The position numbers and the translations under genes are program-made. DNA of 32,848 bases, from the NCBI GenBank assembly GCA_015680685.1, contig MNCI01009404.1:571422-604269 (forward strand). The letters run 5' to 3'. This document shows positions 1 to 10,016 of this stretch, one piece after another. This DNA is from Gnetum montanum. Its lineage: Eukaryota; Streptophyta; Gnetopsida; Gnetales; Gnetaceae. The notes beneath the pieces were generated by a model that was not told the DNA's origin, searched no databases, and saw only the letters and a list, made by a program, of their open reading frames with translations. Each line of letters starts with the position of its first letter. Positions within the stretch are counted from its first letter, which is position 1.

Positions 1-1027
1 CTTGGATGACTTTAAATTTTTTAAGATCTACCTCTATCCCTGTTTGTGAAATTTTATGCCCTAATACAATGCCCTCTTGGACCATTAAGTGGATTTTTTG
101 CCAATTAAGCCTTAGGTTGGTTTCAACACATCACTTCAGAACTTGCTCTAATCGGCCCAATACTTGTTCAAAGTCTGCTCCATAGGTAGAGAAATTGTCC
201 ATAAAGACCTCCATACCATTCCCTATTTGTTGCTGCAATATACTAAGAACCAAATGTTGAAATGTTATTGGAGCATTGCACAAGCTAAATGACATCTACC
301 TATATGCAAATGTCCCCCAAGAACTTGTGAATGTAGTTTTGGCTTGGTCTTCTGATGTTATTTGGATTTGATTGTATCCACTATAACCATCCAGAAAACT
401 ATAATAATAATACCCTACAATGGTATCTAAGACTTGGTTAACGAATGGCAATGGGAAATGATCTTTAAATGTTGCCATGTTTAATAGCCTAAAGTCTATA
501 CACATCCTCAATTTACCACCTTTTTTAGGCACAATGACTAATGGAGTAACCCATTTACTCTCAGCAATGGGGTAGATGAACTCGACCTTCAGAAGTTGTT
601 CAATTTCTTCCTTAACTAGTTGCTTAAGCTTTTGGTTCAGTTGTCTTTGCAGTTGTCGTTGAGGCTTCATAGTGGGGTCAATGTAAATTCTATGTTGGCA
701 TATCCTAGGATCTATTCTAATTAATTTGGGATATGACCAAGCACAGGCTTTTGACCATTTTTTTACCATCTTCAGCAATCCTTCTTTATTTTTTTGAGGA
801 GTAAGCTTAGCATTAATGATTACCGATTTTCCATTCTTGAGAAATGCATACTCCATACCGGTGGACAACAATTTTAATTTAAGGGGCTCTTGCTTAAACT
901 CGTTAGGGATTTTCAACTTCCCATAGTTGATATCTTCGATGTCAGTACTTGGAAGTTGGTGATGGACTTGCTCTAATGCATTTATGTTATTGATGTAGGC
1001 ATAAGTCAAGCTCTTAGTTGATTCCAT
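1..1027 (-). pseudogene. pol: Reverse transcriptase region of Athila-like element, broken and truncated
   Basis: The RT would copy element RNA into DNA in the cytoplasmic particle. Reading starts near 1027 with a linker, then KACAWSYPKLIRIDPRICQH, the pre-RT segment that precedes RT in this lineage. RT blocks follow: WVTPLVIVPKKGGKLRMCID, DHFPLPFVNQVLD, SFLDGYSGYNQIQITSEDQ. At about 293-295 a TAG interrupts the frame just after GTFAYR. The same frame then continues as MSFSLCNAPITFQH and the active-site block VFMDNFSTYG, where the second catalytic aspartate (FMDD in relatives) is asparagine. A further stop lies near 140, after which the reading continues to the window edge. Both changes fit C-to-T or G-to-A transitions. 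It cannot be active. Confidence 0.85.
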
Positions 1028-1269
1028 GTATAAAGTTGAATTTTTCTCTAAGTTAGTTGTTAGCCACTGGGTGCCTTCCTGTCTTGTGGCTGCTGCATAC
1101 AGGAATCTTTGTATGTCAGATACTTGTGCACACTAGTTGTATGCAGGCAATGTTGAGCATTGTACAAACTAGGACTTCTACATGCAGTTGCACCTTGTGT
1201 CACTGTATGCGATGCATGGAACTTTCTTCTTATTAATCTTTCCAAATGCATTTTCTTTTGTATCTCTAG

Positions 1270-1771
1270 AGAAAGATCACATATTCCTAGGCATGTAGTT
1301 GTTTACTTGGATCACTAGGAAATTGGTTGGATATGACCACCCACAAATAGTGGTGACAATGTCCTCCACTAGTCTTAATGGAACAGTGATAGACTAGTTG
1401 GCTAACTCTAAACAAACGTTACTCTTCTTTAGCGGAGGTAGGTTCTAAGCTTTATACATTTCCTGGGAGATCAAATTAACACTAGAACCTAAATCCAAAA
1501 GAGCATTACAAGGCTCATTTCCAGCGATTTGCAAATAAATAAGAGGACTTATAGGATCAAAGAATTTCCTAGGAAGATGACCAGCTTTAATCCAATTAGT
1601 GATGATGTGAGTTAACATGACAATGTGCATTGAGTGTAGTTTTTGATTTGAAGGAAGCTCTGAAGATTCAAATGATGATGAGGCATTTGGATAATTAGCT
1701 GCTTGTGGTTGTAAGGACTTGGTTGGATTGTTGGTTCTAAAGAAAGGTCTCCTCTTTAATCGGTTGTCCAA
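1270..1771 (-). pseudogene. Aspartic protease (retropepsin) region of Athila-like element
   Basis: A retropepsin would cut the Gag-Pol polyprotein. The sequence shows CNALLDLGSSVNLISQEMY, where DLGSSVN is the Athila/Ty3 version of the D-(S/T)-G active-site loop. After a stop immediately following MYKA (about 1442-1447) the same region continues with VPLRLVEDIVTTICGWSYP, which fits the central protease strand. The lysine/arginine-rich start (DNRLKRRPFF) is probably the end of the Gag linker. 1030-1270, between protease and RT, is heavily decayed, with several stops and no clear domain. Confidence 0.65.
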
Positions 1772-2222
1772 ACCGATAGTAGGTTAAAGATTGACAACCT
1801 TTGTAGCATTACATTGCTGTAGCTAAGTAAGAAGCTCATCTTGCATAGTTGGAGTAGGTGGTAATGGATCTGAGAGTGGAAGAGATGCAGACAGATGAGA
1901 AGGGTAGTGTTTATGTGGAGCATCACCCCTAGAGGAAGAAGAAGTTCTATAGTACTTGGGGGTCTAGTAGTGAGGTTGAAGGGCATCGTGACTAGTACAA
2001 TCATGTAGAGAGATTGGTTACTGAACGTAATACCTGTATGGGTCAATTTGATGATAAGGGTATTATTGACGTGGTAGTGGCATTCCCCATGACTGTGGAT
2101 GTTTCCATTGTTGATACTATTTATTCCATTGTGTTGGAGCTTCACTTAGATAATATGTCAAGGGTTGGTGAAACTGCCTTGGGTTACCTTGAGGATAAGG
2201 TAACCTTCTGGGTGTTTGTTGT

Positions 2223-4152
2223 CTATTTAATCGTGGGTTTAGTGCATACACCCCAGACTCTTATAGATGTAACACTACTGGGAAACATCCCTTTTGGATG
2301 GTCATATTGGCAAATCTCACATCCACCATCATCTTCTATGTTCGAATCCACAACCTCTTTAATGATGAAAACCTTGCCCTTACCCTTATTACATGCATAC
2401 TCAGCTTCTTTCTTTTTCCCTCTCTCTCGGTCACTACTTTGTTCTCTAGACTCCTCTACTATTTTTAAGACAGTTTGAAATTTTTCATCTAGGGAGTTCC
2501 ACATTTGATCCACCTTTGTTGATACTTCTAATGAAAATTTTTGAATGGGAAAAGTCTTTCTATCCACCATCTCTTCAAGTGGTGACTCTTCTTCATCTTC
2601 GCAAAATCTAATTTCCTTCTTTGGAGGGAAGGATCTCTATTGTACTCCTTTGCACTTTCTCTTTTTCTCGACTCATCTTCCTCCTTGGCAACTCACTCCA
2701 ACAATCTTTGTATTTGATGGGCTCTGAGCTTGAATAGCCTTCCTTGGGCATAAGTCCCAAGGGTTCTTCGCATTTCGTACCTAAGCCCATCTATGAGATG
2801 GCATAGTTGTTCCTTTTGTGAGTAACCATGGCCAGAGCAATGATGTAATAATAAATAATATCAGCCAATGGTAGCATCCAAGGGTTCATGTCCTCCGTGT
2901 TTCCATCCTTGTATTTTGTTACATAGGTTGGACACTTGGGAGTATGTTTGATACTTATCATTAAATAGCTCCAACATGGTACTCCATCGACAAATGGATT
3001 CTGATTCTAAGGGCTAGCACCAGCTTTCTGCTTCCTTGATAAGTGTTCGTGGAAAGTACTTTAGTTTTTGCCACTCATTTTCTCTATTTTGCAAGGCACA
3101 TGCATCGTGGAATGCTTGTAAATGGTTTTGAAGATTAGCATTGTATCCCCCTTCAAATCGTGGGATGTTATTCATGTATAGTCTTTTGATCCTACTATGT
3201 TTTTGGTGCCTTGTTGGAATCCTAATAGGCTATGCTATATTTAACATACTTTGGGTGGTGAGTAGGGGTTCATCATGATCATGCTGCCTATGGTGTCTAT
3301 GATGCCTATGCTATTCCCTACTCTTCCTTCTTTCATGATGTGTCTCTTTGGAATGCCCTCGCCCCCTTTCTCTATTGTTTTGTTGGTGATTTCTATTTTG
3401 CCTACCATTGTCCTCATGGTATTGCCCTCGGAGACTGCATTTAGATCTCGAAGGAGAGGAGGAGGAAGATGATGAAGGTGAAGAAGAAGGACTGGCACCA
3501 TGTTGGTGCCTACCACCTTCTCTTCGGTGGTCGTGGCCTTGGTTGCTGTTATGACTGTAATGTCCATCATTGTCATGCATTCGTGTTCTTTTTTTAGATC
3601 CTTTGTGTCTGTTGGTACTAGAACCTGGGTTATGAATAGTTGAGTGAAGATTCTGATACCCAACTCCTTGACCAAAGTCAAAGAGAGGACATCGTTTTGT
3701 GGAAAACCTCCCAAGGTAAGTTCACCACTGTCATTTTTTCTTAGGACATATGGGACATCCTGAGACCACTTCCCCTTCACAGATTCCTAATGTCTCTCTT
3801 ATTGTAGATCCCTTTGGCATTGTGCCTCTATGGGTCGATAATTTCTTAAATCTTATTCATGCACAATGTACTCTGACTATAAGTGCTGCATACTAATTGA
3901 TGTGAGAGCACGAAGAAGCATGCCCAGGATTGAGCGATTAGGAGGTAACACTATGTTACCTTCTAAATCACACCATTGCAGCTGTTTATCCTAGTGGAGG
4001 ATAAAGGTAAAGTCTGGTACATACTCATCAGGATGAGCGTATACCATGCGAAACTATTGGGGCACTGGCAGATCATCATGTGCACCCTGCATCTGATTGT
4101 TCATAGTATTGGACCTAATCAGTGAAGCACTCTCATAAGAAGAAGGAGACAT
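2223..4152 (-). pseudogene. gag: Gag of Athila-like element, multiply broken
   Basis: Gag is the capsid/nucleocapsid protein. An ATG at 4150-4152 opens a frame (MSPSSYESASL) that runs in one frame to about 3600 but carries stops at six places. Its segment around 4010-4050 (YAHPDEYVPDFTFIL) matches the gag start of the sister copy at 32530-32575 almost residue for residue. A serine/arginine-rich stretch lies at 3311-3580 in another frame. At about 2780-3190 comes the Retrotrans_gag fold: IPRFEGGYNANLQNHLQAFH, then WQKLKYFPRTLIKEAESW, then LELFNDKYQTY. Near 2310 CEICQYDH is a remnant of a zinc knuckle. At least two frameshifts plus stops separate these parts. 1772-2222 is a low-complexity linker to protease. 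Confidence 0.75.
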
Positions 4153-4269
4153 GATTGATTACTCAATGTGCAGTGCTCTTTTCTGATGATTGTAGGATAG
4201 TTAACCTTAAGGATTTGTTCCAATGATGGAAGGATTTCCTAAGTTCTAATCAGTGCACAAACAACAAAA

Positions 4270-4287
4270 TCCTTGACAAAAGTGTGA
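4270..4287 (-). other. Decayed primer binding site of the left Athila-like element
   Basis: Immediately inside the LTR, one base from its end. The minus-strand reading is TCACACTTTTGTCAAGGA. Against the intact site of the sister copy (32286-32303) 10 of 18 positions match, and six of the eight mismatches are C-to-T or G-to-A. It could no longer pair fully with tRNA-Asp. Confidence 0.7.
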
Positions 4288-4288
4288 A

Positions 4289-5134
4289 TGATGAGCGGCA
4301 AGGTACCCCTATGCCCAACCATATGAATACAAGCGTTCATGTGTGATCTAGTTGAACTCTGAGGATTAAGTCCTTATGCACCTACGCAAAACAAGGATGA
4401 GTTATGCAGTCATTGTCTTCCCAAGCTTACTTGTAAGGCATAATTGCATAGTTAAGTAAGCTCGAGGTATATGATTTTTTTATGTTTTATATTTTCTATC
4501 TTGGCCTCCTAAGTGTGTGAAATGAAAATATTTAGTTAACTAATGGGTTTTTTGTAACTCTAATGTTGATCAAATCCTAACACCAGCATTCGTTCCCACT
4601 CTTCGGACACATCCTGAACCAGTGTAACACTACTAGGATTACCAAATGTTAGTTCTTACTGGGTTACCAAGTGTTCCACGTATGCTTGAAGTGATCATGC
4701 TAAGTGTGCTAATTCATTGATAATTAATAATTCTATAGAAATAACATTGATTAACTAATGAGAGCATCAAATAATAGTAAGTAACATTAAATGCAATAGT
4801 TAAGCTATTCTGAATGTTGCAAGGTTGATCAAAAAGTTCATCTTTATTTCCGAACACAAGGTGTGCTCAGGTACACAATGCTCAAATAAAGATCTATTTA
4901 CTTTATGACTTCTACTGCAGGCACTTAGAAATAATTCTAACTCTGGAAGAGAAAAACTGCAAGAGTTCGGCTAAAGAACTGAAAAAAATTACTATCAAAA
5001 CTAAGCACCCTGTCTCTTATTTGTAGACAATGAGATAGGCCCTAACATCGCGTGCCGATGTCACTTGGCCAATTTGGTATCGCCTATCCAATATCGGGGT
5101 TCCAATATCGGGTTGCTTATTTGGTGACTTATCA
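4289..5134 (-). repeat. 5' LTR of the left Athila-like element
   Basis: Minus-strand reading begins TGATAAGTCACC at 5134 and ends CGCTCATCA at 4289, giving TGAT...ATCA ends. It aligns with the LTR at 31290-32284 in several blocks: a TATA-like block (CTACAAATAAGAGA here, CTATAAATAAGAGG there), a shared GGAAATAAAGA block, GTGGGAACG-ATGCT, and the terminal GGGGTACC-TCGCC/TTGCCG block. It is about 150 bp shorter than the sister LTR, partly because it lacks the expanded GATATC/CGCG array and the 106-bp duplication. The only GATATC remnants are ATATCGG motifs near 5091 and 5105. The exact outer end is uncertain by a few bases because no 3' LTR is in view. Confidence 0.75.
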
Positions 5135-5199
5135 ACATTGCAATAATATAAAGAGAATGTGCTTCATAATTCTTCTTTGATTTTTTTTAGTAAGAGAAG

Positions 5200-6950
5200 A
5201 ATATCTTGAAGCTCTTGAATAGAATGAACATGATTTTGTTATTGTTGCTACTATTGCAACATGTGAAGAGAAGCCACAAAATGACCTTCTAATGGCAATG
5301 CAACCTTTGACATAAGAGTGTGCTAATGTCTTCAAAGGTAAATTAAAAGGGCTTTCTCTAATGAAATCCATTCAGCATTAAATTAATTTCATGCATGAAG
5401 CAATCATTCCAAATGAGAGAGCTTATCAAATAACTCCACAGTAAAGGGAGAAGTTGCATGAGGAAGTAAATGATCTCTAGATTTTATCAAGGAATTTATT
5501 TTTCCATGTGTCATTCTAGTTCTTGTTTTCAAAACTAATATTGATGAAATAAGAATGTGCATCGACTCTAGGGCTATTAATAGGATTAATCTTAAGTGAA
5601 AATTTCTTATCCCTAGAATGAAGGTTATTCTTGATGTTTTGATTAATCATGAAATATTTTCAAATATTGATTTAAAATTTGCCTATCATCAATTTCAAAT
5701 TAGACTAAGAGATGACTATAAAACAACATGTAAAATAGTTGATGATTTGTATGAATGGTTAGTCATGACTTATGAGCTAACCAATGCTTCACCCACATTA
5801 ATGAGGCTTATGGATGATGTTTTGAGAGATCTTACTAGAAAATGTTGCATTTTTTTCCTTTGATACATAGGAGAGGTGAGATCTTTTCTTATTTTGGCTA
5901 GTTTCAATATGAGATTTATTAGAAACTTTAGTTCTATTACACGACCTATGTTATCTTATTTGAGAAAGAATTTCATTTGTATATGAAATTATGAAAAATA
6001 TAATTTTTAAAGCTTTTAAAGAGAAGATTTATAATGCTTTAGTTTTGATAATTCTAGACACCTTTAAACATTGTGAACTAGCGATGGATGCAAGTGGACT
6101 TACTATTGAAGATGTGTTTTCTCAAGTGGATAAGCTCATTGCATTCATTTCTAAAAGTCAAATGAATCTAGATAAAAGTATAGTGTATATGAGAAAGAGT
6201 TATATGCTATACTTCAAGCAATTAAGCATTAAAGATATTATTTGTTGAGATCTAGATTTCTTTTACTTGTTGATCATAAAGCACTTTAATTTTTGAATTC
6301 TCAAAAGAAATTCAATGCTAAACATATGAAATGGATTGAGCAACTATCAAGTGTTAGCCTAGTAGTAAGGATCTTAGCTTGGTAAACCCAAGTCACATGT
6401 TCAATTCTATAGGATAGCACTAAGTTAAAAATTAAAAAAAAAAAGTCTATAAAAGAAATTCTAAAACTAGTCTAATAAATCCAAGGGGTCTTAGCAGATG
6501 TAAGTAAAAATCTTAGTTTTATTTTATTCTGAAGCATAGAAGTGGCAAATCTAATGTGGTTGTCAATGATTTGTATGGAATTTATATTGCTCAATCTTGC
6601 ATTGAAGTTAATCGCGTTCATTCTATTGTCAAATTATATCCTAGTGACACTGATTTTTTGTGATATTTGGAAATAATGTTTCATTATTTGGAAAAACTAA
6701 AGAATGGAAGTCATATCATATTAACAATGGTATTCTTTTTATAAATGATAAAATTTGTATTCCCAACTATATTTTAGATTTAATATTCTTGAAGAAAAGC
6801 ACAATAGTGATATATCTAGACATATGGATAAGATAAAGACATTTGAATTGATGAGCAAGAACTATTATTTCATCAACAAGTTAAATCTCACTTGAAGAAA
6901 AAAAATAAAGGATGTGTCTTCCAAGACTTTTAACTAGTACGACAATAATT
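5200..6950 (+). pseudogene. pol: Chromovirus-like pol relic (pre-RT, RT, RNase H, integrase start)
   Basis: This is an old Ty3/gypsy pol fragment on the plus strand. About 5310-5600 keeps a decayed pre-RT and first RT block (ECASTLGLLIGLI in one frame matches the CVDSRAINKIT-type block). 5618-5863 reads HEIFSNIDLKFAYHQFQI, then YEWLVMTYELTNAS and a leucine-rich end. The part carrying the catalytic FDD box is missing between about 5863 and 5876, because the next block (GEVRSFLILASFNMRFIRNF) is normally well downstream. RNase H follows at 5991-6350 (HCELAMDASGL, then DKLIAFISK, then NAKHMKWIEQL). After an insert at about 6351-6505 it resumes with KHRSGKSNVVVNDL. NGILFINDKICIP at about 6725-6765 matches the start of integrase. 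There are many stops and frameshifts. Confidence 0.75.
6351..6505 (+). mobile_element. SINE-like insert in the RNase H relic
   Basis: The insert separates MKWIEQL from KHRSGKSNVV, two pieces that are contiguous in intact chromovirus RNase H. It contains a tRNA-like box A candidate (TAGCCTAGTAGTAAGG, 6355-6370) and a box B candidate (GTTCAATTCT, from 6399) about 30 bases apart, followed by an A-rich stretch (AATTAAAAAAAAAAAG, 6429-6444). These are traits of a tRNA-derived SINE. No clear target duplication is visible, so the ends are approximate. Confidence 0.4.
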
Positions 6951-8490
6951 GAATTTAAAATTGGTAATTATGTTTGGATAAATGCGACATGGCCTTTGTA
7001 GGGCTAGTTAGCTGAATCGGCCCCCACATGGGCCTACATGAATCTTACTAGTGGTCATGTTTAGGGCCTACATGACCCTATTTAGAGCCCACATGCACTA
7101 TTATTGGGCTCACGTGGCCCTCCACAAGGCTACGTAGCCTCTAGTGGCATGCAACCTCTATACAAGGGTTATTTGTTTTTGAGTAGAGGCAATGATTGGT
7201 GGCATCAAAAGGTGCCAAAAGAGCCAATGATCGGTAGCATGGAAGTTGATGATCCATGACACGGGAGGTGATGATCAACGACATGGAAGAAAATGTTTCA
7301 TGGCATGAAAGGCGATGATTGGTGGCATGGAAGGCAATGTTCAGTGACATGGGAGGGAATGATCCATGACATGAGAGGTAATGATCAGTGGTGCAAGAGG
7401 CAATGTTTGGCAACATAGGAGATGATGTTCGATGGCGAGAGGCAATGTTCGATAGCGAGAGGCAATGTTTGATGACAAGAGGTAATGTTTGACGACATGG
7501 GAGGCAATGTTTTATGGTATGAGAGGTGATGTTCCATGGCCATAAAGGTGACCAAGGATGCACGTGTAGGTAGATAATGTAGAGAAATGGGAGTATTAAA
7601 TAGTGTAGTGGCAATTGTAGGGCACGGTGCAGTAATGTGCGGCAAGGTAGCAACGGCTAGCAAGGAAGCAAGCATGCGGTGGTGGATAGTGGGCATGCGA
7701 TAATGGGTAGTGGGTGTGTAGTAGTGGGCAATGTGATGGCAAGAATAGGCATGACAAAGCGAAAACAGGCAATGCATTGTCCATTGTCACCTTGGGGCCA
7801 ACCCTTAACTATTGCTAGCCATGGGTAACAGTAGGGCCTCACTGCAACTGGTAGCACAGCTAGTTGCAACCATCAAGAGAGATGGTTGCAGCTCTGCCAA
7901 GTTTTTTTTTCAATTTTATTTTTTTAAAATTTTTTATTTTAAAAATTTATTTTTAAAAAATAAAAGTAATTTGGGGCTTGGGGTCGAACCCATGACCTCT
8001 CACTTAAAAATTTTAATTTTTTAAATTTTTCAAAACTTATTATTATTATTTTATTCCACATTCCTTTGGCAGTTAATGTGGTAGTTTGGTCGATGACAAG
8101 GTGGAGGTTCGGTATGGATAAATGGCAATTTTGGGTTGATTCCCGATCCTAAAATTTTGACCTTTTTTTGTTCAAATAATAAATTAGTAATTTTAATAAT
8201 TTAATAATTTAATATTATTTTAATGCATGTATAATGAGAAACTTTAAACATCAACATCTCTCAAACTGTAAGTCCAATTGAGATGAAATTTGTATCGTTG
8301 GAATCATCTTGACAAGTACTACATGTTAGACATAGTCTTAGGGTTCAAAAATGAAGTTGAGTTTTCAAGAATTAAAAGGACCAAACTATCCTATTTTTTG
8401 AACTAACATTTCTAGGCTAACATATGGTAACTTGAGGTCTTCTAGATTATTTGGATAGTGAATTTCAACAAAACAAGATCAATTCAAGTC
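6951..8490. other. Non-coding interval between pol relic and Tat element
   Basis: No gene is supported here. 7000-7140 is richer in G+C, with repeated GGGCC...CATG phrases in both orientations. 7227-7550 is a minisatellite. 7650-7740 is a looser GTGGGCA/TAGTGGG-rich stretch. 7900-8060 is A/T-rich and contains a box-B-like site (minus strand GGGTTCGACCCC, about 7980-7991) with no convincing box A. 8160-8490 is A/T-rich unique-looking sequence and may be part of an LTR of the older chromovirus, which cannot be shown from this window. Confidence 0.5.
7227..7550. repeat. 22-bp minisatellite, about 15 degenerate copies
   Basis: The unit is of the form ATGATCCATGACATGGGAGGCA. About fifteen copies run head to tail; three neighbouring units are 20 bp long because of a 2-bp loss. 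A period of 22 is not a multiple of 3, so the long open frames reported across it are not evidence of a protein. It could be a repeat inside the non-coding part of an old LTR element. Confidence 0.8.
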
Positions 8491-8495
8491 ATGGT
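8491..8495. repeat. Target site duplication ATGGT, left copy
   Basis: ATGGT directly abuts the LTR end (TGTATTGACC) and is identical to 17786-17790 next to the other LTR. Five bases is the duplication length expected for Ty3/gypsy integrase. Confidence 0.9.
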
Positions 8496-9962
8496 TGTAT
8501 TGACCTAAATCGTCGGTGTAAGGCTAGAAAGGAAACAAACATCGAGAGATCATCGGACAGTCACAACTAACCCTACCTTTGCCCGAGGGCAAGCTGGAAA
8601 AGTAAACGAAGGCAGAGTGCCTTGGATGGTCTGCACGCAGATCAACCAAGGACTTCCCTGAGCGTAAGCTACAGCTAGCGCTGGCGTTATTGTAAACGTG
8701 ATCTAAATGGAATGCAAACAGTAATATGAAATATAAACAGAGTGTATTGAATTTTAAATAAAGCATAAACAGAGCTATATTATAGATAAAGCATAAACCG
8801 AAGTAAATAATGTAAATGGAAGATAATAATGAAACTGTATTGTATTGCTTAAACAGGAATATGCACCGGTCAAAGCGTGGTTGCACACGTGTGGATGGCA
8901 AGTCAAACGCCTAGCCCCATAATGATATGACATGATGATGTGACGATGAAATGGGAAGAACATGAGAAATACTTGGAAGCCAACAATTAGGTTTCCCGAG
9001 CGCCCAAGGATTGCAAATTCTATCCTTCTTCAGAGTTGCCAATCTCTCCAATTTTTGCCTCCTAGTTTATGTGAATTGATAGGTTATTTATAGGGTTAGG
9101 CTGGGTGCTAGATAGTTGCATTCTTTGACCAGGTTCAATGTATCTGTGTTGGATAGTTGTGCACGAGTTGGATGTGTGCTAGATATTTGTCTTCTTTGAC
9201 CAAATTCAATGTATCTCAAAACGTGTGGGTCATTCAAGCCCATGAAAATAAAAATAATTTAGACAATCCTTCAAATGATAAAAATTTACAAAGAAAATCA
9301 AGGAGGATTAACTTTGCCTCGCTTGTCTAGCATCTAGTGTGACTTGCAGTGTGACCTCCAAAACTTGCAATTTTGAGCTGAAATCTGGAATTTTTGAAGG
9401 CTGGGACCCATAGTTATCAATAGTGGACCCTAAGGATGACTTGCACCCTTGAAATCAAGTCATTTTGGCTCAGTTTTGGGGCTCTAAAAATTGGTGACGC
9501 TGATCCTTACGCTGTGCAGCATCTGAAAAAGTAACCCCAACGTCACCAAGCCAAAATGGCACATTTGAGACCCAAATCTTGATTTTCTAGAGGCTAGGAG
9601 CTACTGGGGACCTTGGTGAAGGTCGTGGAGGGCCCTTGTGCTCAATTTCAGCCTATTTTGACTCAATTTCGGTGCTCCAAAAGTTGGTGACGTTGATCCT
9701 TACGCTGTGCAGCGTCTAAAAAAGTAACCAAAGTGTACTTAGCCAAAACCAAATATTTTGAACCTGAAAATTTTGATTTTGGATGCTAGAAGTTGGTGCA
9801 GTTGCCTGTGGGCCCCGAGGGAACCTTGCCTATTGAATCATGGGCCATCAGGGGCTGTTTTGGAGGCCTCCAAGTTTGGTCACATTGTAGTCATGTTGGG
9901 CAGCAGCATGACTTAGCTTGATTCTTGTCTAAAAGTGCTAGGCCAAAATTAGTGGTCTTTCA
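8496..9962 (-). repeat. 3' LTR of the middle Tat/Ogre-like element
   Basis: 1467 bp. It aligns along its full length with 16265-17785 and, more distantly, with 19907-21631. On the minus strand it starts TGAAAGACCACTAATTTTGG and ends in a TACA tetranucleotide. A TATA box (TATAAATA, minus; 9085-9092) is at the same place in all three LTRs. In the U3 part a segment of about 190 bp is tandemly duplicated (phrase TGATCCTTACGCTGTGCAGC near 9500 and again near 9690). Open frames across 8524-8963 are LTR sequence, repeated in the 5' LTR, and not genes. Confidence 0.9.
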
Positions 9963-9978
9963 TTGGCCCCTCTTTGTT
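9963..9978 (-). other. Polypurine tract of the middle Tat element
   Basis: The minus-strand reading is AACAAAGAGGGGCCAA, directly before the 3' LTR start. This is the expected place for the plus-strand DNA primer. It is also present at 21632-21647 in the second copy. Confidence 0.8.
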
Positions 9979-10016
9979 GATGTCTGGAGGAATCTATTCT
10001 AGAGGCATCAACAAAG
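9972..10016. other. Inverted repeat (hairpin) overlapping the polypurine tract
   Basis: CTTTGTTGATG (9972-9982) pairs perfectly with CATCAACAAAG (10006-10016), leaving a 23-base loop. The second copy has CTTTGTTGAC (21641-21650) with GTCAACAAAG (21676-21685): the tenth pair is T-A in one and C-G in the other. Confidence 0.75.

Larger units (their letters stand above)
1..5134 (-). mobile_element. Athila-like Ty3/gypsy LTR retrotransposon, 5' part
   Basis: Read on the minus strand, the order is 5' LTR, primer site, gag, protease, RT, with the rest cut off by the left window edge. The lineage call rests on the RT (FLDGYSGYNQI, TTFTSSWGTFAYR), the protease motif DLGSSVN and the tRNA-Asp type primer site of its sister copy at 32286; these are Athila traits by family knowledge. 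The sister copy at 31290-32848 lies in the opposite orientation and matches it in the LTR and the first part of gag. This copy is old: every coding region has in-frame stops, and CpG-containing motifs of the sister copy appear here as TpG or CpA. Confidence 0.8.

Noticed and set aside
2014-2478. Plus-strand frame of 154 codons
   Set aside because: It is antisense to the decayed gag/linker of the left Athila-like element and has no recognisable domain.
7141-7790. Overlapping minus-strand frames of 60-170 codons
   Set aside because: They run over the 22-bp minisatellite and neighbouring simple phrases; the composition is repetitive His/Leu/Ser without a domain.
7980-7991. tRNA gene or SINE from a box-B-like site
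   Set aside because: No box A at proper spacing and no cloverleaf; only one promoter box can be seen.
8524-8963. Minus-strand frames of 125 and 62 codons, with near copies at 16155-16732
   Set aside because: They lie wholly within the two LTRs of the middle element and reflect LTR identity, not a gene.
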